Of a stretch of DNA of 64,000 bases, positions 11,993 to 23,179 are shown piece by piece (position 1 is the stretch's first letter; every line of letters starts with the position of its first letter). Under the pieces are notes generated by a model, which had not been told where the DNA came from, searched no databases, and was given only the letters and a program-made list of their open reading frames with translations. Source of the DNA: Molossus alvarezi (lineage: Eukaryota; Chordata; Mammalia; Chiroptera; Molossidae); NCBI GenBank assembly GCA_037176705.1, contig CM073897.1:43402488-43466487 (forward strand). Reading direction: 5' to 3'. The position numbers and the translations under genes are program-made.

Positions 11993-13199
11993 AAAAATAA
12001 TTCATTATTAGTGCATAAAAATGCTACTGATATTTGTATATTGATTTTATATCCAGCATTTTTACTGAATTCATTAATTAGGTTTACAGCTTTTTGGTGA
12101 AGTCATTAGGATTTTCTCTATATAAAATCATATAATCTGCAAATAGAGAATTTTACTTTCTTTCTAATTCTGATGCCTTTTATTTCCTTTTCTTGCCTAA
12201 TTGCTCTGGGTAGGACTTTCAATATTATTTGAATAGGAGTGGAGAGAGTGTGTACCCTTGCCTTGTTTCTGATCTTAAAGGAAAAGTTTTCAACCTTTCA
12301 CTGTTGAGTAAGATGTTAGCCGTGGACTTGTCATATATGGCCTTTATTATGTTGAGGTATATTTCTCCTATATCCAATTAGTTGTGAGTTTTTATCATGA
12401 TGGGATGTTGAATTATGTCAAATACTTTTTTTTTCATCTGTTGAGATGATCATATAATTTTTGTCTTGCATTGTATAATATGATGTATCACATGCATTGT
12501 ATTAATATGATGTATCACATTTATTGATTTGTGTGTTGAGCCATGATTGTATCACAGGGATCTTACTTGATCATGGTATATGACCCTTTTAATGTGGTAT
12601 TGAATTCAGTCTGACAGTATTTTGTTGTGAATTTTTGCATCTATATTCATCAGGTATATTGGCCCTTAGTTTTCTTATCTTTTGATGTTCTTATTTGGCT
12701 TTGGTATCAGGGTAATGTTGGCTTTGTAATATGAGTTTGGGAGTATTCTCTCCTCTTCAATTTTTTGGAAGAGTTTGAGAGGATTGGAGTTAATTTTTCT
12801 TTAAATATGTGGTAAAATTCAACAATGAAACAGTGTGGTTCTGGGCTTTTGTTTGTTGGGAGGTTTTTGATTACTGATTCATTCTTTTTACTCTGTGTTG
12901 TTCTGTTCAGATATTCTATTTCTTAATGATTTTGTCTTGGTAGATTGTATATTTCTAGGAATGTATCCATTTTTTGTAGGTGTTCCAGTTTGTGGTATAT
13001 AGTTATTCACAGTAGTCTCCATGAACCTTTCTATTCTGTGGTATGAGTTGTAATGTCTTCTCTTTTATTTGTAATTTTATTTATTTGGGTTCTTTTTGTG
13101 TTTGGTTTGTTAAAGGTTTACCAATTTTGTTTATCTTTTCAAATAATCAACTCTTAGTTTTGTTAATCTTTTTTGTTGTTTTTCTGTTCTCTATTTCAC

Positions 13200-13660
13200 T
13201 TATTTACCAAATATAATATTCTTTGAGAAGGGAAGGCCTTGAGGAAGGACCATGCTAGACAGCCAAAAGTGTATACTGTCAATCTTCCACCTAGTTTCCC
13301 ACCAAAAGACTCTCTGGCCATTTACCATGGTGGCTGTGCAGTGGGGGAGAGGACATTTTTGGACACTTGTTCTGAACTCACATTTATTCCTACAGGTATA
13401 AAGCACCACTGTGATACACCAGGCAGAATAGGGGCTTTGGATGTTGGGAAATCAATGGTGTTTTGGCTCAAGCCAATGGTGTTTCGTCTCAAGTGGACCA
13501 CCAAACCCACCCTATTTCTCTAGTTCTATAATGAATAGTTGACATAAACATACTCAGCAGCAGATAGAATTTATACAGCAATACTTTGTCATCGAATAGA
13601 ATTTGTATTTATGAGTGAGCTCCAGCAGGTCCTGATGTCACAAGTAAGTTTAATGGGCAG
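13200..13660. other. Unique sequence, no gene seen
   Basis: This non-repetitive block follows the end of the old L1. A 94-codon frame at 13239-13523 shows no recognisable domain and unremarkable composition. It contains a 'cctacag|gta' string near 13394, but no supported exon. Confidence 0.5.
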
Positions 13661-14220
13661 TTTTCTATTGCTGCCTCAACAAATTACAACAAATTGAGTG
13701 GCCTAACATTATCCATTTATTATGTCACTGTCTTGTAGGTCAGAAGTCAGGCGTGCTTGGCTGGGTAATCAACTTAGGATCTCATAAGGCTGAACTTTTA
13801 ACTGTAGGCTCTGAGTGAGAATCCACTTCCAGGTTCATTCAAGTTGTTGGCTGAATCCATTTCCTTCTAGTTGTAGGAACAATGTGCCCTTTTATAAATG
13901 GTTGTCAGATGGGAGTTGTTCTCAGCCCCTGGAGGCAAGTGCATGCATTCCTTAGCTGTGGCTTTCTCTGTCTTCAAAGCTGGCAGCGGTGTATGTCCCT
14001 TCTCACATTTCAAATTGCTCTGACTTCTCCTCTTTATTCATCTCTCTGCCTTCCTCTTCTGATTTTAAGGGCTCATGTGATTACATTGGATTTACCTAGC
14101 TAATCCAGGAAAACCTCCCTATTTTAAAGTCAGCTGTTTAGTAATCTTAATTACATCTGCAAAGTTTCTTTTACCATCTAACATAATATCATCACTGGTG
14201 TGACACCACAGGACAAAGGT
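13660..14220. repeat. Probable ancient interspersed repeat
   Basis: The block beginning 'cagttttctattgctgcctcaacaaatta' and ending near 'ctggtgtgacacca' has the wording of a widely dispersed mammalian repeat that I recognise but cannot name with certainty. It holds no coding frame of interest. Confidence 0.45.
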
Positions 14221-14547
14221 CACAGAGCCATAATTTTGCCAATATTTTAAAATATATATAATATATGGCATAGATATATGATACATATATATCATATATA
14301 AAGATGTGTATATGAGTTTTTCTCTTCTCCCATTCTTCTATTAGTGGTGATATAGGTACACTGTATTTTCTTTTGGAGTGAGGGTTGGTGTGTTTTTGGT
14401 TGTATGAGAGATAACTGCATTATGTTTGACTGAAAGTAAGGATGATAAAAAAGGTGTATATAGACAACAAGTTGACACCAACTGTGGAAGTAAACTCTGG
14501 CAGTGTACTGTCTGGGTCAACTTAGCTAAACCGAAGCTACATTTCTC
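14220..14547. other. AT-rich unique stretch
   Basis: AT dinucleotide-rich sequence (TATATA runs at about 14252-14310) followed by ordinary unique sequence up to a SINE target site. No gene seen. Confidence 0.5.
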
Positions 14548-14561
14548 AGAATTCCATTCTT

Positions 14562-14814
14562 TTTTTTTTTTTTTTTTATCCTCACCTGAGAACATTTTTT
14601 CCCCCCATTTTTATTCAGATAGAGTGGGCGGTAGAGAGAGAGAGAGAGAGAAACATCAATGTGAAAGGGACACATCCAGTGGCTGCCTCCCGCACGACCC
14701 CAACCAGGGCCCGGGACGAATTGCAGCTGAGGTATGTGCCCTGGACCGGAATTGAACCTGCGACTCATTGGTCTGTGGGTCAACGCTCTAACCACTCAGC
14801 AAACTGGCCAGGGC
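14562..14814 (-). mobile_element. Ves-type SINE
   Basis: Reverse copy with a long T-run at its left end. Target-site duplication AGAATTCCATTCT at 14548-14560, with AGAAGTCCATTCT at 14815-14827 (one mismatch). Confidence 0.93.
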
Positions 14815-14828
14815 AGAAGTCCATTCTT

Positions 14829-15444
14829 AATATAGAATTGGGTTAGGATTAGTCACAAGAAAAATTTTCATAAAATTTGAAAGTGGGGAGTGAATCAGAA
14901 GCCCCCCCCCTTTATTTACACTCTGAAGATCAGTGATGGGTCCAGGCATTGCAGCCATATTCATGAAAAGCCAATATCTAGTAGCTTAGTTGGCATGGAG
15001 CAGCACCTGGGCCCACATTCTCCCTGCTCCTGCTAGATCTGATCTCCAGATTCTTTATGTCCTAGGCCAGATATGTATGCAGCTCAATGATGAAAGGCAC
15101 CAGGATTTCCTACAGGTTACCCTAATTATTAAGGTTGAGGCAATGTATTATGACTTTGTTAAATTAACATTTGCTAGGTGGAGCACAGGATTACTAGATC
15201 TATTTAGTATAAATTTAAAATTATAGTAATACATTTAGAAAACTTTTCTGTGAAATTAAACTTTTCAGTAATACTTAATTTTAATTACACAGATGTGTCT
15301 ACATAAGTAAAAACAGGTAAACTAACTAATTTGTCAAATTTTTAACATACGCATTAAGAAAACATACTTTATTATATAACAGACTTTTGGCTTTAAAGGA
15401 CATCTGCTTGCCCAAATTAGTCCATTAGATTGAGGTTTTACTAT
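14829..15444. other. Unique sequence, no gene seen
   Basis: Intergenic or intronic sequence with a short C-run near 14902. A 'cctag...acag|gtta' arrangement near 15063-15116 resembles an exon only weakly and does not continue the GDPD4 protein. Nothing else is supported. Confidence 0.5.
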
Positions 15445-15461
15445 ACAAAGTGTTTCTACCA

Positions 15462-15717
15462 GCCCTGGCCAGTTTGGCTCAGCAGTTAGAGCATCGGCCT
15501 GCAGTCCAGAGAGACCCGGGTTCGGTTCCTGCTAAGGGCATATACGTTGGTTGCAGTTTGTCTCCAGCAGTGGTTGGTCGTGTGGGTGGCAGGAACTTGA
15601 TGTGTCCCTTTTACGTCGATTGTTTCTCTCTCACTTTCTCTCTTCCTCTCTCTCCCTCCCACTCTATCTGAACAAAAAATGGAAAAATGTCCTCGAGTGA
15701 GGATGGAAAAAAGAAAA
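15462..15717 (+). mobile_element. Ves-type SINE
   Basis: Forward copy starting GCCCTGG, ending in the 'cctcgagtgaggat' 3' segment and an A-rich tail. It has a perfect 17-bp target-site duplication ACAAAGTGTTTCTACCA at 15445-15461 and 15718-15734, so it is one of the younger copies. Confidence 0.95.
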
Positions 15718-15734
15718 ACAAAGTGTTTCTACCA

Positions 15735-15830
15735 ATATTTCTAATACCTAACTGGCACCATACATAGTTATCACAATATTATTGACTGTATTTCCTATGC
15801 TGTACTTTATATCCCTATGACTAATAAAAA
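15735..15830 (-). mobile_element. Old L1 3' UTR scrap
   Basis: About 95 bp resembling the antisense 3' UTR seen again at 48760-48840 ('cacctggcaccttacatagttat' type). No coding content. Confidence 0.6.
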
Positions 15831-16080
15831 ATTTTTTTAAAATTCTCACCCAAGGACATTTTGTTTTTCATTTATCTTCAGATAGACTGGGAGGGAGGAT
15901 GGGAGTGGGAGAGAGAGGAGAGAGAAACATCAATGTGAGAGAGAGACATTGACTGGTTGCCTCCTACACGACCCTGACCAGGGCCGGGACCAAACCGCAA
16001 CTGAGGTACGTGCCCTTGACTGGAATCAAACCCATGACTTTTTGGTCCACAGGCCAATGCTCTAACTGCTGAGCCAAACT
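15831..16080 (-). mobile_element. Ves-type SINE, lacking its first bases
   Basis: Reverse copy that stops at 'gagccaaact' (16080). The last nine bases of the head ('ggccagggc') are missing, and L1 sequence starts directly. The junction looks like a deletion breakpoint. Confidence 0.85.
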
Positions 16081-16083
16081 ATG

Positions 16084-18063
16084 TTAAATAAGAGTGGCAA
16101 AAGTGGGCATCCTTGTCTTGTTCCTGTTCTTAAGGGAAATACTTCTATTTTTGCCCTTTGAGTATGATGCTGGCTGTAGGTCTTTCATATATGACCTTTA
16201 TTATGTCAAGATATGATCCCTCCATTCCCACTTTGCTGAGCATTTTTATCAGAAATGGGTGCTGGATTTTGTTGAATGCTTTTCCAGCGCCTATTGATAC
16301 CACCATATGGTTTTTATCTTTCATTTTGTTTATGTGGTGTACCACATTTATTGATTTGAGAATATTGTACCAGCCTTGCATCCCTGGGATGAATCCCACT
16401 TGGTCATGGTGAATAATTTTTTTAATGTATCGCTGGATCTGATTTGCTAATATTTTGTTAAGGAGTTTGGCATCTATGTTCATCAGGGATATTGGCCTGT
16501 AGTTTTTGTTCTTTGTAGTGTCTTTATCTGGTTTTGGAATTAGGATTATGCTGGCCTCATAAAATGAGTTTGGAAGTTTTCTGTCTTCTTGGATATTTTG
16601 AAATAGTTTGAGGAGAATGGGTGTTACATCTTCTTTGAATGTTCGGTAAAACTCTCCAATGAAGCTGTCCAGGCCTGGGCTTTTGTTTGCTGGGAATTTT
16701 TATTTTATTTTTTATTACATCTTCAATTTCCTTAGTTGTTATGGGTCTGTTCAAGTTTTCTATCTCTTCCTGGTTCAGTTTTGAGAGACTGTTTTTCTAG
16801 AAATTTGTCCATTTCGCCTAGATTGTTCAATTTGTTGGCGTTTAATTGTTCATAGTATTTGTTAGCGATCCTTTGTATTTCTGTGCTGTCAGTTGTTACT
16901 TCTCCTCTTTCATTTCTGATTTTGCTTATTTGGGTTCTCTCTCCTTGTTTCTTCCTGAGTCTGGCTAAGGGTCCATCAATTTGTTTATCTTTTCAAAGAA
17001 CCAGATCTTTGTTTCATTGATCTTTTGCATTGTTTTTTTTTTTGTTTTTTTAGTTTCTATGTCGTTTATTTCTGCTCTGACCTTTAATATTTCTTTCCTT
17101 CTACTTGCTGTGGGTTTTTATTTTTGTTTACTTTCTAGTTCTATAAGTTGTAGGGTTAGAAAGTCAATTAGAAATTTTTCATGTTTCTTGAGGTAGGCCT
17201 GTAGTGCTCTGAACTTCCCTCTCAGGACTGCTTTTGCTGCATCCCATAGATTTTCATTGGTTTCCAGGAAGTTTTTAATTTCTTCTTTGATCTTCTTGGT
17301 GACACATTTTTTTTGTTTTATAACATGCTATTTAGCCTCCATGTGTTTGAATGTTTTTGTTGTAATTGATTTCTAGTTTCAAGCCATTGTGATCTGAGAA
17401 GATGCTTGATATGATTTCAATCTTTTAAACTTGTAGAGACTTACTTTATGTCTCAACATATAGTCTATATTTGGGAATGTCTTGAGAATAATGTGAATTC
17501 TGCAGTTTTGGGGTATAATTCTCTGTAGATATCTATTAACTCCATTTGATCTAGTGCATCATTTAGAGTCTCTGTTTCCTTGTTAATTTTTTTCTAGAGG
17601 ATCTATCCAGTGATGTCAGCAGGGAGTTGAGTCCCCTGCTATGATTGTGTTGCTGTTGATTTCTCCTTTGAAGTTCCCAGAAGTTTTTTTAAATGTATTT
17701 TGGTGCTCCTATATTCAGTGTGTATATGTTTACCAAGGCTACATCTTTTTGTTGGATAGATCCTTTCAATATTATGTAGTGGCCTTCTTTGTCTCTAGTT
17801 ATGGCCTTCATTCTGAAGTCTATTTTATCAGATATGAGTATTGCTACCCCAGCCTTTTTTCCCTTTCTGTTTCCTTGGAAGATTTTTTTCTATCCCTTCA
17901 CTTTCAACCTATGTGAGTCTTTTGTTGTGAGGTGGGTCTCTTGTAAACAACATATAGATGAGTCATGCTTTCTTATCCAATCAGCTACTCTCTGTCTTTT
18001 TATTGGAGAATTCAATTCATTTACATTTAAGGTGATTATTGATATGTACTTATTTATTGCCAT
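16084..18063 (-). pseudogene. L1 ORF2, N-terminal part, decayed
   Basis: Antisense of the endonuclease and early reverse transcriptase region. The start codon corresponds to CAT at 18061-18063. It is broken by several stops and shifts, with recognisable pieces at 16145-16483 and 17641-17916. Same lineage as the ORF2 at 7914-11729. Confidence 0.88.
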
Positions 18064-18108
18064 TTTTGTTTAGTGTGATTCTATTTTTCTTCCTATTTCT
18101 TCTACTAA

Positions 18109-19282
18109 TTACAGCAGTCCTTTTAACATTTTTTGCAGTGCTGGTTTGGTGCCAATGTATTCCCTTACCCTTTTTTTGGTCAGGGAAGCTCTTTATTTGA
18201 CCTTCTATGCTGAATTATAGCCTTTCTGGATAGAGTAGTCTTGGATTCAGATCCTTGTTTTTCATGACCTTGATTACTTCATGCCATTCCCTTCTGGCCT
18301 GTAGTGTTTCTGTTGAGAAGTCAGCTGAGAGCCTTATGGGGTTTCCTGTGTATGTAACTTGTTGCTTATCTCTTGCTGCCTTTAGGATTCTCTCTTTGTC
18401 TTTAATTTTTGTCATTTTAATGATGATGTGTTGTAGTGTGGGCGTGTTTGGGTTCTTCTTACTTGGGGCTCTCTGTGCTTCTTGAACTTGAATGCCTTCT
18501 TCTTTCACCAAATTAGGAAAGTTTTCTGTCACTATTTCTTCAAATATATTCTCTAACCCTTGCTCATGTTCTTCTTCGGGGACTCCTATGATGCGAATAT
18601 TATTACATTTCCAGTTGTCTCACAGTTCTCTTAGGCTGTCTTCCTGTTTTTGTTTTTTTTTTATCCTCACCCGAGGACATTTTTCCATTTTTTGTTCAGG
18701 TAGAGTGGGAGGGAGAGAGAGGAACAGAGAGAGAGAGAAAAACATCGACGTGAAAGGAACACATCGAGTGGCTGCCACCCGCACAACTGACCAGGGCCAG
18801 GGACAAACTGCAACCAAGGTACGTGCCCTTAGCGGGAACCGAACCCGGGTCTCTCAGGACCGCAGGCCGACACTCTAACCGCTGAGCCAAACCGGCCAGG
18901 GCTATCTTCCTGTTTTTTAATTGATTTTTCTTTTGGTTCTCTGATTGGTTGATTTTTTTCCCACCGTGTCTTCTAATTCACTGATCCGGTTCTCAGTTTC
19001 CTCTACTCTGCTGTTTAGTCCTTCCAATGAGTTCTTTATTTCTGCTATGTCATTCTTTGTTTTTTTGTTTTTGTTTTTGTTTTTTGGTGGTTTTTTATTT
19101 CCAATTGGTTGATTTTCAATGTTTCTATGTCTTTACTCATGGTGTTGATGTTCTTACTCATATTGTTGAGCTTCCTCAAGATCATGGGTCTGAATTCTAC
19201 CTCAGATAAATTGCTTAACTGCATTTCATTTATCTCATCTTTGGTAGTGGTCCCTTGTTTTTTCATTTGGGATTTGTCTCAT
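18109..19282 (-). pseudogene. L1 ORF1, decayed and split by a SINE
   Basis: The stop complement is at 18109-18111 and the likely start at 19280-19282, with a SINE inserted between. The C-terminal domain is readable at 18215-18532 and a coiled-coil part at 19045-19266. Multiple shifts make it non-functional. Confidence 0.85.
18652..18904 (-). mobile_element. Ves-type SINE in L1 ORF1
   Basis: Reverse copy with a CpG-retaining body ('gcgggaaccgaacccggg'). Target-site duplication TCTTCCTGTTTTT at 18639-18651 and 18905-18917. It is younger than its host L1. Confidence 0.95.
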
Positions 19283-19482
19283 GATTTTGGCTACCTCAGT
19301 GGGTTTTGGAGCCTGCCAAATTTTCCCTGTGGGTGTTGGTGTTCTGATGTTTTTGACTTCCTCTGCTGGGTTTGGATGAGCGTGGGAGGACCCACGTTAA
19401 ACACCACTGTCAAGTCTTACTTTTCTGGGTAGATTTGCAAGCCCAGGAATGGTTCAGTTATTCTCTAGCTTTTTGCCTAGAA

Positions 19483-19674
19483 CAGCGGTTTTTAATGTGT
19501 GGGTTGTGACCCCTTTGGTGGTCGAACGACCCTTTCACATGGGTTGCCTAAGACATAACAGTAGCAAAATTACAGTTATGAAGTAGCAACAAAAATAATT
19601 TTATGGTTGGGAGTCACCACAACATAAGGAACTGTATTAAAGGGTCATGACTTTAGGAAGGTTGAGAACCACTC
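19483..19674. mobile_element. Short hAT element, SPIN-like
   Basis: 192-bp element starting CAGCGGTTTTTAATGTG and ending GGTTGAGAACCACTC. Subterminal 'gtgacccctttggtggtcgaacgacccttt' wording is shared with the SPIN/URR-type hAT family known from bats, rodents and some other tetrapods (family knowledge). The flanks GCCTAGAA (19475-19482) and ACCTAGAG (19675-19682) look like an 8-bp target duplication. It lies in the 5' leader of the L1, so it moved after that L1 inserted. It contains no transposase. Confidence 0.75.
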
Positions 19675-20304
19675 ACCTAGAGGCTATTAGTGTAGCTTAT
19701 TTGAAGAGGCTTGGGTTCTCAGTTGAATGAAAAACTTTCTCAGGTGTTCATCATAAGAGGATTTCCAAAGGGTGGGGCAGATGCTGGTTATTAATGAGCC
19801 TCAATTTGCATTTCAATGTCCCACCTGGGTGGGGTTGAATCTTCGAGAGAGGGGCCACTGCCTTTCCCCAGAGCCCTGGGAAGGAGTAAGATGGCCACCG
19901 TCCTGCATGGCCACTACTCAGCAAAAGCTCTGAGCACCCTCCAAATCCCGAGTGTCCCCACACAGTTTCAGTTCAGTCTGCCTTCCTTCTGCTGGAGCTC
20001 AAGGTGAGTGGCTATGGCTATTTTAGCGCTCTGTCCCGGACCTCTGTACTGTGGAGTGGGCTTGGGATTTTAACTCTGAGGGCACTGCTCACAGCTAAGA
20101 CTGCTGCTGTCCGTGGGCTCCCAGCCCTGCTCTTGGGCCTTCACTATCCTACCAGGATCGATTCAGTGTCCCTGGATATATGGTCCTCGCAAGCTACTTT
20201 TGTTTTTTCCTGATGATTTGTCTTCATTTTAGTTATAATTCCAGTTTGGTCCTGGGAGATAGTCTGTGTAGCTTCCATTCACTGTGCCGCCATTTTGGAA
20301 TCTC

Positions 20305-23014
20305 CCTTAATATTTTTTAACGTATCTTTATTGTTGAATGTATTACAGATGTTCCTCCTTTTCCCCCTATTTACTGCCCCCTCCATGCTCCCACACCCCT
20401 CCTGCCTTTCCCCACATTATTGTTTGTCCATTGGTTACATTATATGCCTGTAAGTTCTTTTGTTTATCCCCCCTCTTTCCTTTGAGGTTTGTCAGTCTAA
20501 CAACCAATTTGTACTTCTTAATCCCTTCACCTTTTTCACCCATCCCGCCAAATCCCCTCCCATCTGGCAACCAACAAAATGTTCTCTGTACTTATGAGTC
20601 TGTTTCTGTTCTGCTTCTTCATTTAGTTTGTAGATTCAAATGTTCATAGATATGTACTTATTGCTATTTTATTGTTCATATTTTTGATCTTCTTTTTCTT
20701 CAAGAAGACCCTTCAGCGTTTCATATAATACTGGTTTGGTGGTGATGAACTCTTTTAGCTAGCTTTTCCTTGTCTGGGAAACTCTTGATATGTCCATTGA
20801 TTCTAAATGATAGTTTTGCAGAATAGAGTAATCTTGGTTGTAGATTGTTGCTTTTCATCACCTTGAATATCTCTTGCCACTCCCTTCTGGCCTGCAGACT
20901 TTCTTTTGAGAAATCAGCTGACAGCCTCATGGGATCTCCGTTGTAGGTAACTTAACTGCTTTTCTCTTGCTGTTTTTAAGATTCTCTCTTTGTCGTGAAC
21001 CTTTTGCATTTTGATGATGATGTGTCTTGGTGTGGACCTCTTTGTGTTCATCTTATTTGGGACTCTCTGTACTTCCTGGACTTGAATGTCTGTCTCCTTC
21101 ACCAAGTTAGGGAAGTTTTCTGTCATTATTGTTTCTAATAGGTTTTCAATTTCTTGCTCTCTCTTTTTCTTCTGACACCCCCGTGATGCAAATGTTGGTA
21201 TGCTGGAAGTTGTCCCAGAGGCTCCTTACACTATGCTCATTTTTAAAAAATTCTTTTTTCTTTTTACTGTTCTGATTGGGTGTTTTTTGCTTCCTTATAT
21301 TCCAAATAGATGGCTTGCTTCTTGGCTTTACCTACTCTACTATTGAGTCTGTGTAAATTATTCTTCATTTCAGTTAGTGCCTCCTTCATTTCTGACTATG
21401 CATCCTTCATTTCTGACTGGTCATTTTTTTATGCTTTTGAGGCCCTCACTAAGTTCATTGAGCATCCTTATAGGCAGTGTTTTGAACTCTGCATCTGTTA
21501 GATTGCTTATCTCCAATTTGTTTAGTTCTTTTCCTGGAGTTTTGTTCTGTTCTTTTATTTGGGACATGTTTCTTTGTCTCCTCATTTTGGCTGCCTCCCT
21601 GTGTTTGTTTCTATGTATTAGGTAGAGTTGCTATGTCTCTTGGGCTTGCTAGGTGTCCAATTGTAGTAGGTGTCCTGTAGGGTCCAGAGCACAGCCTCTC
21701 TTGTTTCCCAGCTGGGCCCTCGAGGTACACCTCTTGTGTGGACTTTACACCCTTCTGTTGTAATTGAGTCTTTATTTCTGTTGGCATGTCAATGGGAGGG
21801 TTTTACTCAGGCTGATCAGTTGCAAGGACTGGCTGTGCCCACTATACACCGACGTCTGACTACCTTGGATGATCAGCTGCATAAGGTACCATCACATAGA
21901 GCAAGACTTACTTCAGCAAGGCTCTGGTACCCACTGAGTTCATTCCTTGAATGTGTCACTTGTGGAGGTGGTTAGGTGGTGGTGTTTTGCCATAGTCTGA
22001 CACTGTCCACTAGGTGTGCTGGCTCTGGGGCAAGGTCAGCCACTGCATGTGTTCTACCCAGGGCCACTAGACATAAGCTACAGAGATAGTGGTCTGCAGA
22101 TGGCTGCTTCTTTTGCTGGGCTTAGAGGTGCCCAGGCAAAGCCAAGTTGTAAACCAAGGCTGGCTGCACCTAGTGCCAACCTGGGGCCACTTAGTAAGAA
22201 GTATGGGGCTTGCTGAGACCAGTTGCTGCTATTTTGAAGCATTTAGGAAAATCTGAAACAGGAGACAAGACAGGACATTGCTATGGTAAAGCCACTGGTA
22301 ACAGCTTGGGTGGGCTTGAAAGTTGGATGGGACAGGGCCTCAGGGAATCACCAGGGCAGGGCAAACAGTGTGAGCCAGATTGCTGGAGTCCCAGATATGG
22401 TACCCGTTTGCTGGCCTTGTGGGGAAAGGGCTCACCAAAGGAACAATGACCTCCATCAGCATGTCTGTACAGGAGAAAGCTGCCTCTTCAGCCTTCACCC
22501 TGATGCCAAACAACTCAGTTTTCCCCTATATGTCTCTGGTGCCTTTTGAGATGCCTCCCTTATGCTGGAGTTCAGAGAGAAGTAAGTCTGAGTAAGTCCA
22601 TGTATGGGCCCCTTAAGAAGAACTGCCTGGGGCTCCAGGAGCCTTAGCCTCAGTTTTCACTGGTTTTTATAGCCAGATGTTATGGGGACTTCTCTTCCTG
22701 GCACTGGAACCCTGAGCTGGTTGCCTGGTGTGAGATAGGGACACCTTGCTTCTCAGGGAGGACCTTTGCAGCTGAGGTATCCCTCCTGATTTTTATCTGC
22801 CACACATAGGTGTAGGACCAGCACAGGTCCACGCCTTCGCCCCTCCTGCCAATCTGGATGTGGTTTCTTATTTAATTTTGTTGTAGGACTTCCATTCAGC
22901 TTGATTTCAGGTGATTCTGAATGATGGTTGTTTTGTAGTTTAGTTGTAATTTTTATGTGGTTGTGGGAGGAGGTGATACCGCGTTTACCTATGCTGCCAT
23001 TTTGATTGGAAGTC
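20305..23014 (-). mobile_element. HAL1 (half-L1) retrotransposon, near full length
   Basis: Reverse-oriented element made of a 3' UTR (about 20320-20700), one ORF1-like frame (about 20700-21610) and a long GC-richer 5' leader ending in 'gctgccattttgattggaagtc'. No ORF2 is present between ORF1 and the tail, the defining trait of HAL1 elements, which rely on L1 ORF2p in trans. The ORF1 is broken (pieces at 20721-20930 and 20914-21126). It abuts the 5' end of the neighbouring L1. No clean target duplication was found. Confidence 0.85.
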
Positions 23015-23179
23015 AAGAGTCTCTATTTTTGATATATGATACTTAGACCTAGTATAACACTGTTTCTCTTAGCAAATCATCAGTAGTTTTCTCTCATAAA
23101 CTACTTTTGGAAAAGAACACATCAGGACTATTTTAACAATCCAAAACTCTTTTATAGAATAGAGCAATTACCTTTTACT
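23015..23179. other. Short unique spacer
   Basis: About 165 bp between two HAL1-type elements with no recognised feature. Confidence 0.5.

Larger units (their letters stand above)
2411..13200 (-). mobile_element. Second old L1, split by many insertions
   Basis: An ancient L1 on the minus strand. Its 3' UTR begins near 2411 and ORF2 antisense runs from about 3660 to 5832, resuming at 12006-13200. The pieces join in the expected order across the inserted full-length L1 (5846-11992), whose 13-bp duplication brackets the break. Five SINEs and one hAT element also sit in it. No frame is intact. It serves as a recorder of insertion order rather than a functional element. Confidence 0.8.
16081..20304 (-). 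mobile_element. Second young L1, 3' end lost
   Basis: L1 in reverse orientation: part of ORF2, the spacer, ORF1 and a complete-looking 5' leader ending at 'gtgccgccattttgg' near 20295. It lacks everything downstream of mid reverse transcriptase (equivalent to about 9917 of the full-length copy), including the FADD catalytic site. It carries a SINE at 18652-18904 and a hAT element at 19483-19674. Confidence 0.92.

Noticed and set aside
13239..13523. Frame with a 'cctacag|gta' end, considered as a 5' GDPD4 exon
   Set aside because: No hydrophobic helix or charged N-terminus of the expected kind, and the phase cannot be tied to the exon at 25093.
14990..15226. Exon-like segment with 'cctag…acag|gtta'
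   Set aside because: The donor is weak and the peptide does not resemble the missing N-terminal part of GDPD4.
15462..15550. tRNA-like head with B-box wording
   Set aside because: This is the head of a Ves SINE, repeated more than 20 times here; it is not a functional tRNA gene and has no cloverleaf ending in a normal acceptor stem.
17641..18073. Overlapping + frames with hydrophobic stretches
   Set aside because: They are the antisense of L1 ORF2 endonuclease codons and recur opposite ORF2 in other copies.
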